Positions 47,878-56,811 of a DNA stretch of 64,000 nt are shown piece after piece. A program made the translations under genes and the position numbers. The stretch lies in NCBI RefSeq assembly GCF_014762685.1, contig NZ_JABURM010000005.1, forward strand, positions 1,860,001 to 1,924,000. The letters run 5' to 3'. Numbering within the stretch: the stretch's first letter is position 1; each line of letters opens with the position of its first letter. Below the pieces are notes generated by a model that worked only from the letters and a program-made list of their open reading frames with translations, ran no database searches and was not told where the DNA came from. This DNA comes from Gracilimonas sp. (lineage in GTDB: Bacteria > Bacteroidota > Rhodothermia > Balneolales > Balneolaceae).

Positions 47878-47909
47878 AAAGCCCGATTGCAGTGAAACAA
47901 CCGGGCTTT
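47878..47909. terminator. Bidirectional terminator
   Basis: AAAGCCCGATTG (47878-47889) pairs with CAACCGGGCTTT (47898-47909): 11 of 12 positions, 8-nt loop. Between convergent TonB receptor and DoxX genes. Confidence 0.75.
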
Positions 47910-47933
47910 CATTTACTTCATTCTTATCAGTGG

Positions 47934-48356
47934 TTATTCAAATCCACCAACTCCTGCGCTTTCATTTCCGCTTTTATTGGCACCTTCACTCTTATTATCG
48001 CTATAAACTCCCGATACAAAGAAAGCTGCTCCGGACAAGGCCAGGTCTTTTAGCATATTAGACATAGAAGTTTGCATATTCTCTCCACCTCCAATTACAC
48101 CCGGCAAATGAATAGAGAGGGCAAAAATAAGCAACATTATTCCCAACAATAACGCAACAAGCTTTACTTCTTTCTGAATAATTAATGCTACTGAAGCACC
48201 AATTAAAGCAATTCCTGTTAAATAAATCCAGAAAGCTCCACCGGGTATTGGCACCATTCCGGCCATTGCACTTGCATTCATAAAATGAAAAAGTCCGAAT
48301 ATTGCAAAGGGTATTGCATAAACGAATCTTCCAATTTTTCCGATTGTTGTTTCCAT
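47934..48356 (-). CDS. DoxX-family membrane protein
   Basis: 140 residues with four membrane helices (IGRFVYAIPFAIFGLFHF at the start, then MVPIPGGAFWIYLTGIALIGAS). DoxX proteins are small quinone-linked or redox membrane proteins of unclear function. The end is Ser/Gly/Glu-rich. It is divergent from the 48509 receptor; the 152-bp spacer contains the TTAG-N6-CTAA dyad, so both could respond to the same regulator. Confidence 0.85.
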   Translation of the reverse strand: METTIGKIGRFVYAIPFAIFGLFHFMNASAMAGMVPIPGGAFWIYLTGIALIGASVALIIQKEVKLVALLLGIMLLIFALSIHLPGVIGGGENMQTSMSNMLKDLALSGAAFFVSGVYSDNKSEGANKSGNESAGVGGFE

Positions 48357-48443
48357 AGCTATACTCCGTAATTTAAGGTTGGATGTCCCTTTATTATATA
48401 CAAACTTGCTTTAATATTAAAACAAAAGTAGTAAGATTTAATC

Positions 48444-48497
48444 TTTTTAGCCTTGACTAATTATTATTTTAGCCTCATATTTAGTCAAGGCTAAAAA
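48444..48497. promoter_or_regulatory. 17-bp-arm dyad of two TTAG-N6-CTAA boxes
   Basis: TTTTTAGCCTTGACTAA (48444-48460) and TTAGTCAAGGCTAAAAA (48481-48497) are perfect reverse complements with a 20-nt spacer, ending 11 bp before the receptor ATG. Each arm contains a box of its own (TTAG-CCTTGA-CTAA and TTAG-TCAAGG-CTAA) of the DtxR/IdeR/MntR kind, and the spacer has a further TTTTAGCC half-site. Strongly suggests metal-dependent repression of the receptor. Confidence 0.7.
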
Positions 48498-48508
48498 TTT
48501 ATTTACCC

Positions 48509-50716
48509 ATGCATTATTTCATCAAAATCCTGCTTTTTACCGCTATTATCGTTTTACGATCCATTTCACTTTCCGCTCAAGATTCTGGAAGTATTTCTGG
48601 AATTATACTTTCTAATAATAAACCAATTCCATCCGCTACAGTTGGTATAGAATCATTAAATAAAGGAACATTTTCAGATGATGACGGGCAATTTCTCCTT
48701 CAAAATATTCCTGAGGGTGAATACACCATTTCGGTAAGTGCTGTTGGGTTGCAACCTTTTAAACAAAACATCTTTGTAGAAGCTAATGAACAGCTATTTC
48801 TAGAGCTAAAATTACGTATTTCAATAACAGAGTTAGAGCAGGTGATAGTGACCGGGACTTTGAAAGAAACCACCATCAAAGATTCTCCTGTAAAAGTCAG
48901 CTGGATATCCGGTCAGGCACTTGAAAAGTCAGCTTCAGAAAACCTGATGGATGCGGTTAAATATATCAACGGTTTATATAACCAGGTTGATTGCGCAGTT
49001 TGTGGCACCAACAACATTCGCATTAACGGAATGGCAGGGCCTTATACAGCCGTACTTATTGACGGTATGCCGATAATGGGTGCACTTGCTTCAGTGTATG
49101 GGCTGAATGGTATCAACCCAAACATCATTCAGAATCTGGAAATTATTAAGGGCCCAAACTCTACTTTATACGGAAGCCAGGCAATGGGTGGAGTTGTAAA
49201 TATTATCACCAAAGACCCCGGCTCTTCCCCGATGTTTTCAATTCAGGCCAATACCAGTACTCATCTCGAACATAACTTGAATTTGGCCTATGCCCCTAAT
49301 TTTGATAAATCGCATGTCTTATTTAGTAGCAGCTTATTTCATTCAAATACATTTATTGATGAAAATAATGATGGGTTTTCAGATTTAACTCAGGATACCC
49401 GTTTCACCTTTTTCAACAAGTGGAGTTTTGAACGGCCGGACTTTAAGAAAGCTTCGTTTGGTGCAAAACTGTATCTCGAAGAACGCATGGGCGGGGTTGA
49501 AGCATTTGATCATTCTGTAAGGGGGAGCGATGAAATATATGGTGAATCTATTTACACAAATAGGATAGAACTTTTCGGAAGCTATGATTTGCCTTTTAGC
49601 CCCGAAAATTTTTGGATAGATGCATCCTATGCCTACCACCACCAAGATAGTTACTACGGAGATTATAACTACAAAGCCAGCCAGCAAACCTTTTTCTCCA
49701 ATTTAATTTGGGATAAATCTTTTTCAAAAAAAAGTGATTTACTTGCAGGAGCAGCGATTCATTACGATATACTCGACCAGCTTTTTAACCATAATGTTGT
49801 TGATGGAGGTTCTGCAGATAAACGATTTGTTCCCGGAGTTTTTCTTCAATACGACCACAGGTGGAATGATACCTTCCGAACACTTGCAGGAATACGAGCC
49901 GATCATCATTTAGATCACGGGGTAATTTTCTCTCCCAGGTTTAATGCCAAAATTAAACCCGGCAGCCATACCACTTTTAGGTTAAATGTAGGAACCGGAT
50001 TCAGAATTGTAAACCTGTTTACTGAAGAACATGAAGCATTGACAGGTTCCAGGGAGGTTATAGTTGCAGAATCTCTAAATCCAGAACGCTCGGTAAATCT
50101 GGCTTTGAATTTGAATCAGATTATAGATATCGGCCCTTACTCTATTCTGAATACCGATTTCGATATCTTCTATACCCGGTTTTCAAATCAAATCATACCA
50201 GATTATGATACATCCAATCAAATCATTTATACTAATTTAGATGGACACTCGGTCTCAAGAGGAATTTCATTAAGTATGGCCCATAACTTTATAGCACCGC
50301 TCACTTATATGGTTGGGGTTACCGTTCAGGATGTGTTCAGTGTTGAAAATGGGGTTAAAGAAGATCTGCTATTTGCACCAAATTACACGGCTGTTTTTAA
50401 TGCTACTTATACCCTTCAAGAATGGAAGCTGACGCTAGATTATACCGGTCGAATAAATGGAAAAATAAAGCTGCCGGATTATCCTAACCGAAATCAATTC
50501 TCTGAAGCTTTTACTGAGCAAAATATCAAATTTAGCAAGCGCTTTAATAGTGGAATCCAAATTTTTGTTTCGGGTAAAAACTTATTCAACTATACCCAGC
50601 CGAGCCCAATAATTGCCCCGGATCGCCCTTTTAGTGACGAGTTTGCCACCGATTATGTATTTGGCCCCATTCAGGGAAGGCGATTTTTAGCAGGCATTTC
50701 CTTTGACCTGGAATGA
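48509..50716 (+). CDS. TonB-dependent receptor with plug CxxC
   Basis: 735 residues: signal peptide (RSISLSAQ), carboxypeptidase-like domain (about 24-100), plug (about 115-235) and barrel. The plug has an unusual VDCAVCGTNNIRINGM (Cys162, Cys165), then LIDGMPIMG and IIKGPNSTLYGSQAMGGVVNI. The paired cysteines suggest a disulfide or metal site near the binding pocket. The substrate is unknown, but the TTAG-N6-CTAA dyad upstream points to a metal or siderophore. Monocistronic. Confidence 0.9.
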   Translation: MHYFIKILLFTAIIVLRSISLSAQDSGSISGIILSNNKPIPSATVGIESLNKGTFSDDDGQFLLQNIPEGEYTISVSAVGLQPFKQNIFVEANEQLFLELKLRISITELEQVIVTGTLKETTIKDSPVKVSWISGQALEKSASENLMDAVKYINGLYNQVDCAVCGTNNIRINGMAGPYTAVLIDGMPIMGALASVYGLNGINPNIIQNLEIIKGPNSTLYGSQAMGGVVNIITKDPGSSPMFSIQANTSTHLEHNLNLAYAPNFDKSHVLFSSSLFHSNTFIDENNDGFSDLTQDTRFTFFNKWSFERPDFKKASFGAKLYLEERMGGVEAFDHSVRGSDEIYGESIYTNRIELFGSYDLPFSPENFWIDASYAYHHQDSYYGDYNYKASQQTFFSNLIWDKSFSKKSDLLAGAAIHYDILDQLFNHNVVDGGSADKRFVPGVFLQYDHRWNDTFRTLAGIRADHHLDHGVIFSPRFNAKIKPGSHTTFRLNVGTGFRIVNLFTEEHEALTGSREVIVAESLNPERSVNLALNLNQIIDIGPYSILNTDFDIFYTRFSNQIIPDYDTSNQIIYTNLDGHSVSRGISLSMAHNFIAPLTYMVGVTVQDVFSVENGVKEDLLFAPNYTAVFNATYTLQEWKLTLDYTGRINGKIKLPDYPNRNQFSEAFTEQNIKFSKRFNSGIQIFVSGKNLFNYTQPSPIIAPDRPFSDEFATDYVFGPIQGRRFLAGISFDLE

Positions 50717-50817
50717 ATCTATTTCTTAGCCATTTAACTTCAAAATATTTCGCTTCCCCTAATCCCCTTTCGTGCTTCTTTGTGACTTCATGGCCTTCTC
50801 TTTTTAGCCACTAAGCT

Positions 50818-52023
50818 TTAATACGACCATTTTAACCTAAAAAAAAGTACATTTGGAGTTTCGGTGATATTAGCGAAAACTTCACCTTTTAGGAGCTGAG
50901 CTAATATCAGAAAATCGAGGTTGTCTCCCAGAGAGCGAGAAATTTGAGGGATCAGAATCAGCATCTTACGATCAAAGCTTCCCAAAATTCCGGCACTGAT
51001 ACTGGTAAGCGGGTTTATTGAGTAAGACGCATTCACAAAATACCCGGTTTTGGCAATAAATAGATCATCAGCTGAAGGTGGCTGCATAAGTTCCCCAACG
51101 GGATTCAACGCACGCTTCCACCCGCCGTTATATAAAAGTTCAGTGGAAAGATAGACTGCATTTGAAAACATATAATCTCCCCCAAGCGATGCTGTAATAT
51201 GCCCGCTTTCCTCAAAAAAATTTTTACGGGGATGGAAGTAAGTAGTTTCTCCTTTAAATCCTGCGTTTTTCAGATAACCGCTCCAGCCCGCACCCAGCGC
51301 CAACTGATCAAAATAGTTTCCTCCAATTAGCTGAATATCATACTCACCTAGATTTCCGCGATACATAGCAGCTACAACCGACTCATCAAACGTATCCCCA
51401 AAGCGATAGCCCGCTTCAATACTAGAGGCATAACTCCATGAGTATGAAGCATAAAAGGCATCTGTTCCGGGGCGCTCCTCATAATCAAAATCCAGATAGG
51501 CATAGGTATTGAATAAATCATTGGGATTCCACACCATTGTCTTCCCCCAGTTGATTCGCTGCCGCCCGGCATGAACTTCCCATGGGCCGTTAATGTATGA
51601 AAGATGAAGGCGATCGATGGCGGAATTGAGCACGGTGTGATCAGAATCAATCCACGTGTGACTTAGGTCAAAATAGCCCGGGTCGTTTTCCATGAAATCC
51701 CCATAACCGGGAGTATTTTTCACCGTCCAGCCGTTGAACAGGCGATTACGTACATCTCCCCGAAACTCAAAATTTCTCCCAAAACTAAAGCGGCTTTCTA
51801 TGCGGTGATGAAGAATGTTATCGTAACGGATGGTCCCAAAATCATTGCTTATGCTGGTGCCACCCAGTTCTTTTACATATCCTCGGAAATCTGTTTCGAT
51901 AGTGTTTTGTGCTTGGATTGTTGTGGGGAAAATCAAGATTATGCATAGAAATAATAATCCTAATCCACCAATCCCTTCTTTTCTTGAGTAATTCGGGACA
52001 AGCTGAAATCGGTCCCACTCCAA
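50818..52023 (-). CDS. Outer-membrane beta-barrel protein of the ABC operon
   Basis: About 402 residues, mostly amphipathic strands, ending in an aromatic residue (VLFFRLKWSY), as outer-membrane barrels do. The frame is open up to ATG 52146, but that would overlap the ATPase gene by 56 bp and run through intergenic repeat. A hydrophobic signal (LGLLFLCIILIFPTTIQAQ) begins soon after TTG 52023, which I prefer, with low certainty. Family not recognised; perhaps the outer-membrane end of the exporter. Confidence 0.72.
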   Translation of the reverse strand: MEWDRFQLVPNYSRKEGIGGLGLLFLCIILIFPTTIQAQNTIETDFRGYVKELGGTSISNDFGTIRYDNILHHRIESRFSFGRNFEFRGDVRNRLFNGWTVKNTPGYGDFMENDPGYFDLSHTWIDSDHTVLNSAIDRLHLSYINGPWEVHAGRQRINWGKTMVWNPNDLFNTYAYLDFDYEERPGTDAFYASYSWSYASSIEAGYRFGDTFDESVVAAMYRGNLGEYDIQLIGGNYFDQLALGAGWSGYLKNAGFKGETTYFHPRKNFFEESGHITASLGGDYMFSNAVYLSTELLYNGGWKRALNPVGELMQPPSADDLFIAKTGYFVNASYSINPLTSISAGILGSFDRKMLILIPQISRSLGDNLDFLILAQLLKGEVFANITETPNVLFFRLKWSY

Positions 52024-52049
52024 ATAGAGATAAGTTTTTAGCCATATCA

Positions 52050-52095
52050 AAACTCCGGTATTCAATATTCCTCTAGTCAATGTTCGATATTCAAG
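52050..52095. repeat. TTCAATATT-type filler
   Basis: Tandem degenerate units (TATTCAATATTCC, TCAATGTTCGATATTCAAG) between the ATPase 3' end and the barrel gene. It resembles the fillers at 18.6, 19.5 and 55.3 kb. Confidence 0.5.
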
Positions 52096-52798
52096 TTCCT
52101 TGCGTGATGTTGGATATTCTCTCCTCATCCTTTTCAACTTTACCATCTACCAGGGTAACTACACGCCGGGCCCGTTCTACTACTCTTTGATCGTGAGTTG
52201 AAAACACAAAGGTAATTTTTTCTTCTTCATTCAGCCGCAACATCATGTCCAATAGGTTTGCAGTTGAAGCGGAATCAAGGTTTGCCGTGGGTTCATCAGC
52301 CAATACAAAATCTGGTTTGGATGCAAGCGCACGGGCAACAGCTACTCGCTGTTGCTGTCCGCCGGAAAGTTCGGAAGGACGTTTATTAATTTTATCTTCC
52401 AATCCTACCATTTTAAGCAATTGCATACTTCGTTCGTTACACTCTTTTTGAGGCCTCCCCTGCATTTGCAAAATAAAAGCGATGTTTTCTTTAGCGGTCA
52501 GCACGGGAATTAAATTATAGGCTTGAAACACAAACCCGATATGATGTAGCCTGAAGTCAATCAGCTCTCGCTCTTTTAACGAAAACATATCGGTGTTATG
52601 AATTTGCACCTTACCTTCTGTAGGTTCATCTAATCCGCCAATGATATTCAACAGCGTAGTTTTTCCTGAACCGGAAGGCCCAACAATAGCAGTGAATTCG
52701 CCTTCTTCAATATCCAAACTAACTCCGTTCAGAGCATGTACCGGAACCTGATCCTGATTATAAACTTTCTTGACGTTACGTACCTGGATGATGGGCAT
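52091..52798 (-). CDS. LolD/MacB-type ABC ATP-binding protein
   Basis: 235 residues. Walker A GPSGSGKTT (40-48), Q loop FVFQAYNLIP, signature LSGGQQQRVAVARALA, Walker B DFVLADEPTANLD. The short form, with LNG-VSLDIEEGE, is typical of LolD/MacB lipoprotein or macrolide exporters. It works with the two FtsX-type permeases upstream. Confidence 0.92.
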   Translation of the reverse strand: MPIIQVRNVKKVYNQDQVPVHALNGVSLDIEEGEFTAIVGPSGSGKTTLLNIIGGLDEPTEGKVQIHNTDMFSLKERELIDFRLHHIGFVFQAYNLIPVLTAKENIAFILQMQGRPQKECNERSMQLLKMVGLEDKINKRPSELSGGQQQRVAVARALASKPDFVLADEPTANLDSASTANLLDMMLRLNEEEKITFVFSTHDQRVVERARRVVTLVDGKVEKDEERISNITQGT

Positions 52799-52856
52799 TG
52801 GATTTATGATTTTTTGTTGCTGTATTGTCTATTGATCATTGCTAATTATTTATTTT

Positions 52857-54080
52857 CTAGACTTTTCTTATGGCTTGAACCGGGTTTAATTTAAGCGCTT
52901 TAACTGATGGATAAATGGCGGCTAAAAGCGTTGCTAAAATCATCAAGAGCCCAATATTTACAAAATATCCTTCCGGCAATTCCGGATAAATGGTAGTACT
53001 CATTCCGTAATCTTCTAATCCTTGTGCAAAAGCACTTAAGTCAATGCCAACACTTCCTACCCAAAAGATACTCAACCAACTCAAAACCATTCCTATAGGC
53101 ACTCCTACCAGCGTTAAAAACAAGGTTTCAATCATCACCATAAAAAAAGTGCGGATTTTATTCACTCCAATAGCTCTAAGCATACCCAACTCCTGGGTTC
53201 GCTCCAACACAGCCATCAACATGGTATTAATGATACCGAAAGTAAGGGCGATAGCAACAATAGTCATAAAGATGTAGAGCATGAAATCTACATTAGAATC
53301 GGTATAACGTAGAGTGGGGGATACATCTCCCCAGCTTTGGATTTCCATTACTGATACCTTCGCCAGCGAATCCCGGTATTGGTCCGCATTCTTAAAATTA
53401 TCTACCAGCATCACAATTTCATGAACAGTGTTTTCCCGACCCAGCAACCGGTTCATATCTTCACGACTTACAAATACATGAGTTTCGTCAAAATTGGAAT
53501 TTGGAGTATCAAAAATTCCAACTACCCTAAAAGCCCCAGCCGTAATGTTGCCATCTACATCCTGAAAATTAATAACCATCCGAGAACGAACTTCTACATC
53601 TAGCCGCTGTGCTAATTTTGATCCTATCAATGCCGCATTTCTTATTCCCGGCTCAAGATAAGTGCCTTCGTGGATATAGGTATGAAGATCTGAGACAGTA
53701 GAATCAGCTTCGGCGCGAATTCCCTTCACTGTTATGCCAAATGTGTTGGTTGCACTTGAAGCCAAACCCTGCACCATATTTCTGGCGGACATCGATTCCA
53801 CAAACCCATATTCTTCCAGGGCTTTCACCAAAGAATCAGGATTGGGAATAAAGTATTTGGGTAAATTTTCTTCGCTATATTTGGGATGGTGAATTTGAAG
53901 ATGTGAAACTGAGGTTTCCAGCTCATTTCTGATGTACTGCATGCTCAGCCCGTTCATCAATCCACTAGAAAAAATTCCGGCCCAGGTTCCCAAAACTACC
54001 GTTAACATCACCACGGCGCTCCGGGTAGTATTTCGCCACACGTTTTTCCAGCTTAGTTTAATAATCGGCCACAAATTCAT
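52857..54080 (-). CDS. FtsX/MacB-type ABC permease (second)
   Basis: 407 residues. One N-terminal helix (about 20-42), a MacB-type periplasmic domain (about 45-265), then three helices (about 270-300, 320-345, 370-395), i.e. four in total. SWKNVWRNTTRSAVVMLTVVLGTWAGI opens it and MLRAIGVNKIRTFFMVMIETL marks the coupling helix. It pairs with the 54082-55302 permease (1 bp apart) as a LolCE-like heterodimer. Confidence 0.9.
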   Translation of the reverse strand: MNLWPIIKLSWKNVWRNTTRSAVVMLTVVLGTWAGIFSSGLMNGLSMQYIRNELETSVSHLQIHHPKYSEENLPKYFIPNPDSLVKALEEYGFVESMSARNMVQGLASSATNTFGITVKGIRAEADSTVSDLHTYIHEGTYLEPGIRNAALIGSKLAQRLDVEVRSRMVINFQDVDGNITAGAFRVVGIFDTPNSNFDETHVFVSREDMNRLLGRENTVHEIVMLVDNFKNADQYRDSLAKVSVMEIQSWGDVSPTLRYTDSNVDFMLYIFMTIVAIALTFGIINTMLMAVLERTQELGMLRAIGVNKIRTFFMVMIETLFLTLVGVPIGMVLSWLSIFWVGSVGIDLSAFAQGLEDYGMSTTIYPELPEGYFVNIGLLMILATLLAAIYPSVKALKLNPVQAIRKV

Positions 54081-54081
54081 A

Positions 54082-55302
54082 TCAGCGCCTCATTGCTTCT
54101 ACGGGTTTCAGTTTGTGCATGTGCAAGAGCGGGTATAAACTGACGATGAGGGTGATGGTCAAAACTATCATTCCCTGGTTCAGCATAATTGCGGGATCGG
54201 TGGAAAATCGAATAAATGGTTCCATCCCATACTCTTCTATAGCCCGTGCCGCTTCTCCGGTGAATTTTAATGGATTTAGGTTGAAGTAATACATAAATGG
54301 CAGACTGCTAATCATCCCGAAAAGCGTGCCCATGAATGTGATGAAAATCATTTCCAAGATCAGTATGACGGCCATTCGAACCCGTGCCGTACCAATAGCA
54401 ATCATCACTCCAAATTCAAATTTACGCTCGGCGGTCATCATAAGTACTGTTCCGAAAATCCCAAAGCCTACGATCATGTATAGAATTAAAAGTAAAATCA
54501 TACTGCTCCCCCTGTCCGCTTCTATTGCCTGTACCAATTCCGGCATTAGCGTTTGCCAGCCTAGCACGGCATATTCTTCTCCTAATTCCGGCTGTAATTC
54601 AGAAACAACCGCCTGAACCCTTTCTGGGTTTTGAAGTAATACTACTGCTGAAGTTAACCGGTCGTAAGTGCCATAAAAATGTTGCGCAATTTCCATCGGC
54701 AAATAAACCAAAGAATTGTTCATTTCAGGAATGCCGAATTTCATAACCCCAGTAATGGGGTAGGCACCGGCAGCACTCATGCCTCGAAACCCCTGCCCCA
54801 ACAATACCAGTGTATCCCCCACTTGCACACTTAAAAAATCGGCCAGCCCCGCCGAAATCAATACCCCGGTATCTTCATTTGTCCTGAAATATTCACCCTC
54901 TTCAATTTTTTGATCGGGCTCACTGAGCTGCCGTTCACTTTCCACATCAATACCTACTACCATTGCGGCTTTACTTCGTTCATCCCCGGCAGCCAATGCG
55001 TAGGAATAAAGTCGGGGGATTACGGTTTTTACTTCGGGATGATCTTGAATACGGCTTAGTAGCTGTTGATTAACTTCAAAACTGTTATCCAAGGTAGATT
55101 CGTTAAAATAATCGGGATGCTGAACCTGAATATGACCGGAAAACGAGCCCACCGTATTATCTATCATTTGATCATACTGTCCCTGCTGCATGGAACTCAT
55201 CACCGTAGAAAGTAACACCGCCATCACTACAGAAGCCATTGTGATCAGGGTTCGGCGTTTATTCCGCCAGATATTCCGCCACGCCAGTTTTAGGTATAAC
55301 AT
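54082..55302 (-). CDS. FtsX/MacB-type ABC permease (first)
   Basis: 406 residues, built like the following permease: AWRNIWRNKRRTLITMASVVMAVLL at the N-terminus, periplasmic MacB domain, and MIAIGTARVRMAVILILEMIF before the last helices. Together with 52857-54080 and the LolD-like ATPase it forms a complete ABC exporter or lipoprotein-releasing system. Preceded by a long hairpin of filler sequence. Confidence 0.9.
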   Translation of the reverse strand: MLYLKLAWRNIWRNKRRTLITMASVVMAVLLSTVMSSMQQGQYDQMIDNTVGSFSGHIQVQHPDYFNESTLDNSFEVNQQLLSRIQDHPEVKTVIPRLYSYALAAGDERSKAAMVVGIDVESERQLSEPDQKIEEGEYFRTNEDTGVLISAGLADFLSVQVGDTLVLLGQGFRGMSAAGAYPITGVMKFGIPEMNNSLVYLPMEIAQHFYGTYDRLTSAVVLLQNPERVQAVVSELQPELGEEYAVLGWQTLMPELVQAIEADRGSSMILLLILYMIVGFGIFGTVLMMTAERKFEFGVMIAIGTARVRMAVILILEMIFITFMGTLFGMISSLPFMYYFNLNPLKFTGEAARAIEEYGMEPFIRFSTDPAIMLNQGMIVLTITLIVSLYPLLHMHKLKPVEAMRR

Positions 55303-55331
55303 ATTTTTGACCCTTTAGGTCTCCAATTCAA

Positions 55332-55374
55332 AATTCAACATTCAAAATCTCGAACTAATTTTGAATGTTGAATT
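55332..55374. repeat. 17-bp perfect inverted repeat inside the ABC operon
   Basis: AATTCAACATTCAAAAT (55332-55348) and ATTTTGAATGTTGAATT (55358-55374) pair perfectly around a 9-nt loop, between the LolA-like gene and the first permease. No T run follows on the minus strand, so it may stabilise or process the transcript. Same TTGAATGTT units as other fillers. Confidence 0.7.
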
Positions 55375-55379
55375 ATATC

Positions 55380-56135
55380 TTAGTTTACTCTTCTCATATT
55401 CTGAACCGAGAAAAAACTCTCCGGGATACCTTCATTGAACTCCATAGACTTATATTCCATCACAGTTTTATGGCCTTCTTTATCCTGTGGGATCATTTCC
55501 ATTTTTGAGGGGATCAACCTCCCGTCAAATTCTTTCACATTCATTCCTTTCATTACGTTTATGAGCTCTCCATATTCATCGTAAAATTCGGAACGTAACT
55601 GTATATATTCTTCTTTTGAAATCCAAACATCCACCTGCTCCCATACCACAGGGGCATCCGGTTTGGGGGTCATCTTAATTTTGTAGCATTCATAGCCTTC
55701 AATAGTTTCTTCACCGACCAATTCATGCTCATAATCGATTACCACAGATGATTCCCGTACCAGATCGTCATTAGTAAAATCTGATCCCATCCACGATTGC
55801 ATCATCATTGAAGGTGGCATTTTTATGGTACGTCCCACACTCGGTACCCAGTTCCAAATTTCATTTCCTCTTTTTAGAAAAGCCGTACCTTCATCCCGTG
55901 CAGGACCAGTGATTAAAATCAAAGAATACTCTGTTCCCCGACTCCAGCTTTTCATCGAAATAGTACGATCCCAACTAGGACGAACAATGGTCATGGTCAG
56001 TTCTGCCTCGAGCGATTCGCCACGCATTTTCTCATCCATCTGCCGTATAATTTCGGTAGCATCTTGGGCAAACAAGGAACCTGATGCAATAAAAAGCCCA
56101 ACAACAACCGTCAATAATGATTTAAGATGGTACAT
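55380..56135 (-). CDS. LolA-like outer-membrane lipoprotein-sorting protein
   Basis: 251 residues; signal peptide (SGSLFAQ). The mature part is the LolA/LolB-like half-barrel: DATEIIRQMDEKMRGESLEAELTM, then WNWVPSVGRTIKMPPSMMMQSWMGSDFTNDDLV, typical of the DUF4292/outer-membrane lipoprotein-sorting group. Binds a hydrophobic ligand and probably carries it across the periplasm. It overlaps the TetR gene by 14 bp, so they are co-translated. Confidence 0.9.
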   Translation of the reverse strand: MYHLKSLLTVVVGLFIASGSLFAQDATEIIRQMDEKMRGESLEAELTMTIVRPSWDRTISMKSWSRGTEYSLILITGPARDEGTAFLKRGNEIWNWVPSVGRTIKMPPSMMMQSWMGSDFTNDDLVRESSVVIDYEHELVGEETIEGYECYKIKMTPKPDAPVVWEQVDVWISKEEYIQLRSEFYDEYGELINVMKGMNVKEFDGRLIPSKMEMIPQDKEGHKTVMEYKSMEFNEGIPESFFSVQNMRRVN

Positions 56136-56700
56136 ATTCCTCCATAATTTTGGTTTTCATTTGCTCATAAGGATATTCATCGCCCAAAGTAATACATCCC
56201 ACTAAAAGCCCATCGAGCAATGCTCCCAAACGGTAGGCTTCCAGTTCCGGTTGTTCGTAACCTAATTCCCTAAATAAACTAACATATTGCTTCATCTGGG
56301 TTTCTCGTATTTCCCTGTTTTTGTCTTTCAAGCTGCTGAAAGTATCGGGCTGGAGTGCCAAAGAGATCATTAAATGCATCGTCCCGATATCAGTTTCTAT
56401 AATCTGAAATGTTTGTTCAAGAACATTCCTGATTTTATCTTTAGGTGTAAAATCCTCCGGAAAGTCCAAGACTTCATCTCCCATTTCTACCAACTTGTTA
56501 AATATTCCTTCGAGAATGGCTTCTTTACTGTCGAAATAATGATAAATCAGTCCTTTTGAAATACCCGCTTTTTTAGCAACAGCAGATATACTTGTATGGG
56601 TATACCCCTCATTAGCAAATAACTCGAAGGCAGCATCCAGAATTTGCTGCCGGGTTTGCTCTCGAATTTCTTTGTTTTGCTCTTTGGTTCGTGGAGACAT
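56122..56700 (-). CDS. TetR-family regulator
   Basis: 192 residues. N-terminal helix-turn-helix with ILDAAFELFANEGYTHTSISAVAKKAGISKGLIYHYF; the C-terminal part is the ligand-binding helical domain. Head gene of the operon with the LolA-like protein, ABC exporter and barrel. A 20-bp palindrome sits 6 bp before the ATG, giving autoregulation and control of the whole operon. Confidence 0.92.
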   Translation of the reverse strand: MSPRTKEQNKEIREQTRQQILDAAFELFANEGYTHTSISAVAKKAGISKGLIYHYFDSKEAILEGIFNKLVEMGDEVLDFPEDFTPKDKIRNVLEQTFQIIETDIGTMHLMISLALQPDTFSSLKDKNREIRETQMKQYVSLFRELGYEQPELEAYRLGALLDGLLVGCITLGDEYPYEQMKTKIMEEYVPS

Positions 56701-56706
56701 TTTATA

Positions 56707-56726
56707 TTGACTAAACGTTCAGTCAA
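56707..56726. promoter_or_regulatory. TetR-type operator
   Basis: TTGACTAAACGTTCAGTCAA is a 20-bp palindrome with one mismatched pair, immediately upstream of the TetR ATG. TTGACT-n8-AGTCAA arms around ACGT are common for TetR repressors of this class; TTGACT could double as a -35 hexamer. Confidence 0.75.
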
Positions 56727-56811
56727 AAATTTAATGGAAATAAATTTTAAAAACAATATTCGTTATTTTTAACCTGAAAACTTACGGGAGAGGAAACGGG
56801 GTGAAAACTAT

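Noticed and set aside
51842-52045. A 67-codon minus-strand frame starting MAKNLSLFG, with a tempting ATG, at the head of the barrel gene
   Set aside because: It lacks a family match and lies in another frame than the signal peptide and barrel; a frameshift of the barrel gene was considered, but the barrel frame is intact and has a plausible TTG start.
52024-52146. Upstream extension of the barrel gene to ATG 52146
   Set aside because: It would overlap the ATPase gene by 56 bp, run through repeat sequence and put about 40 residues before the signal peptide.
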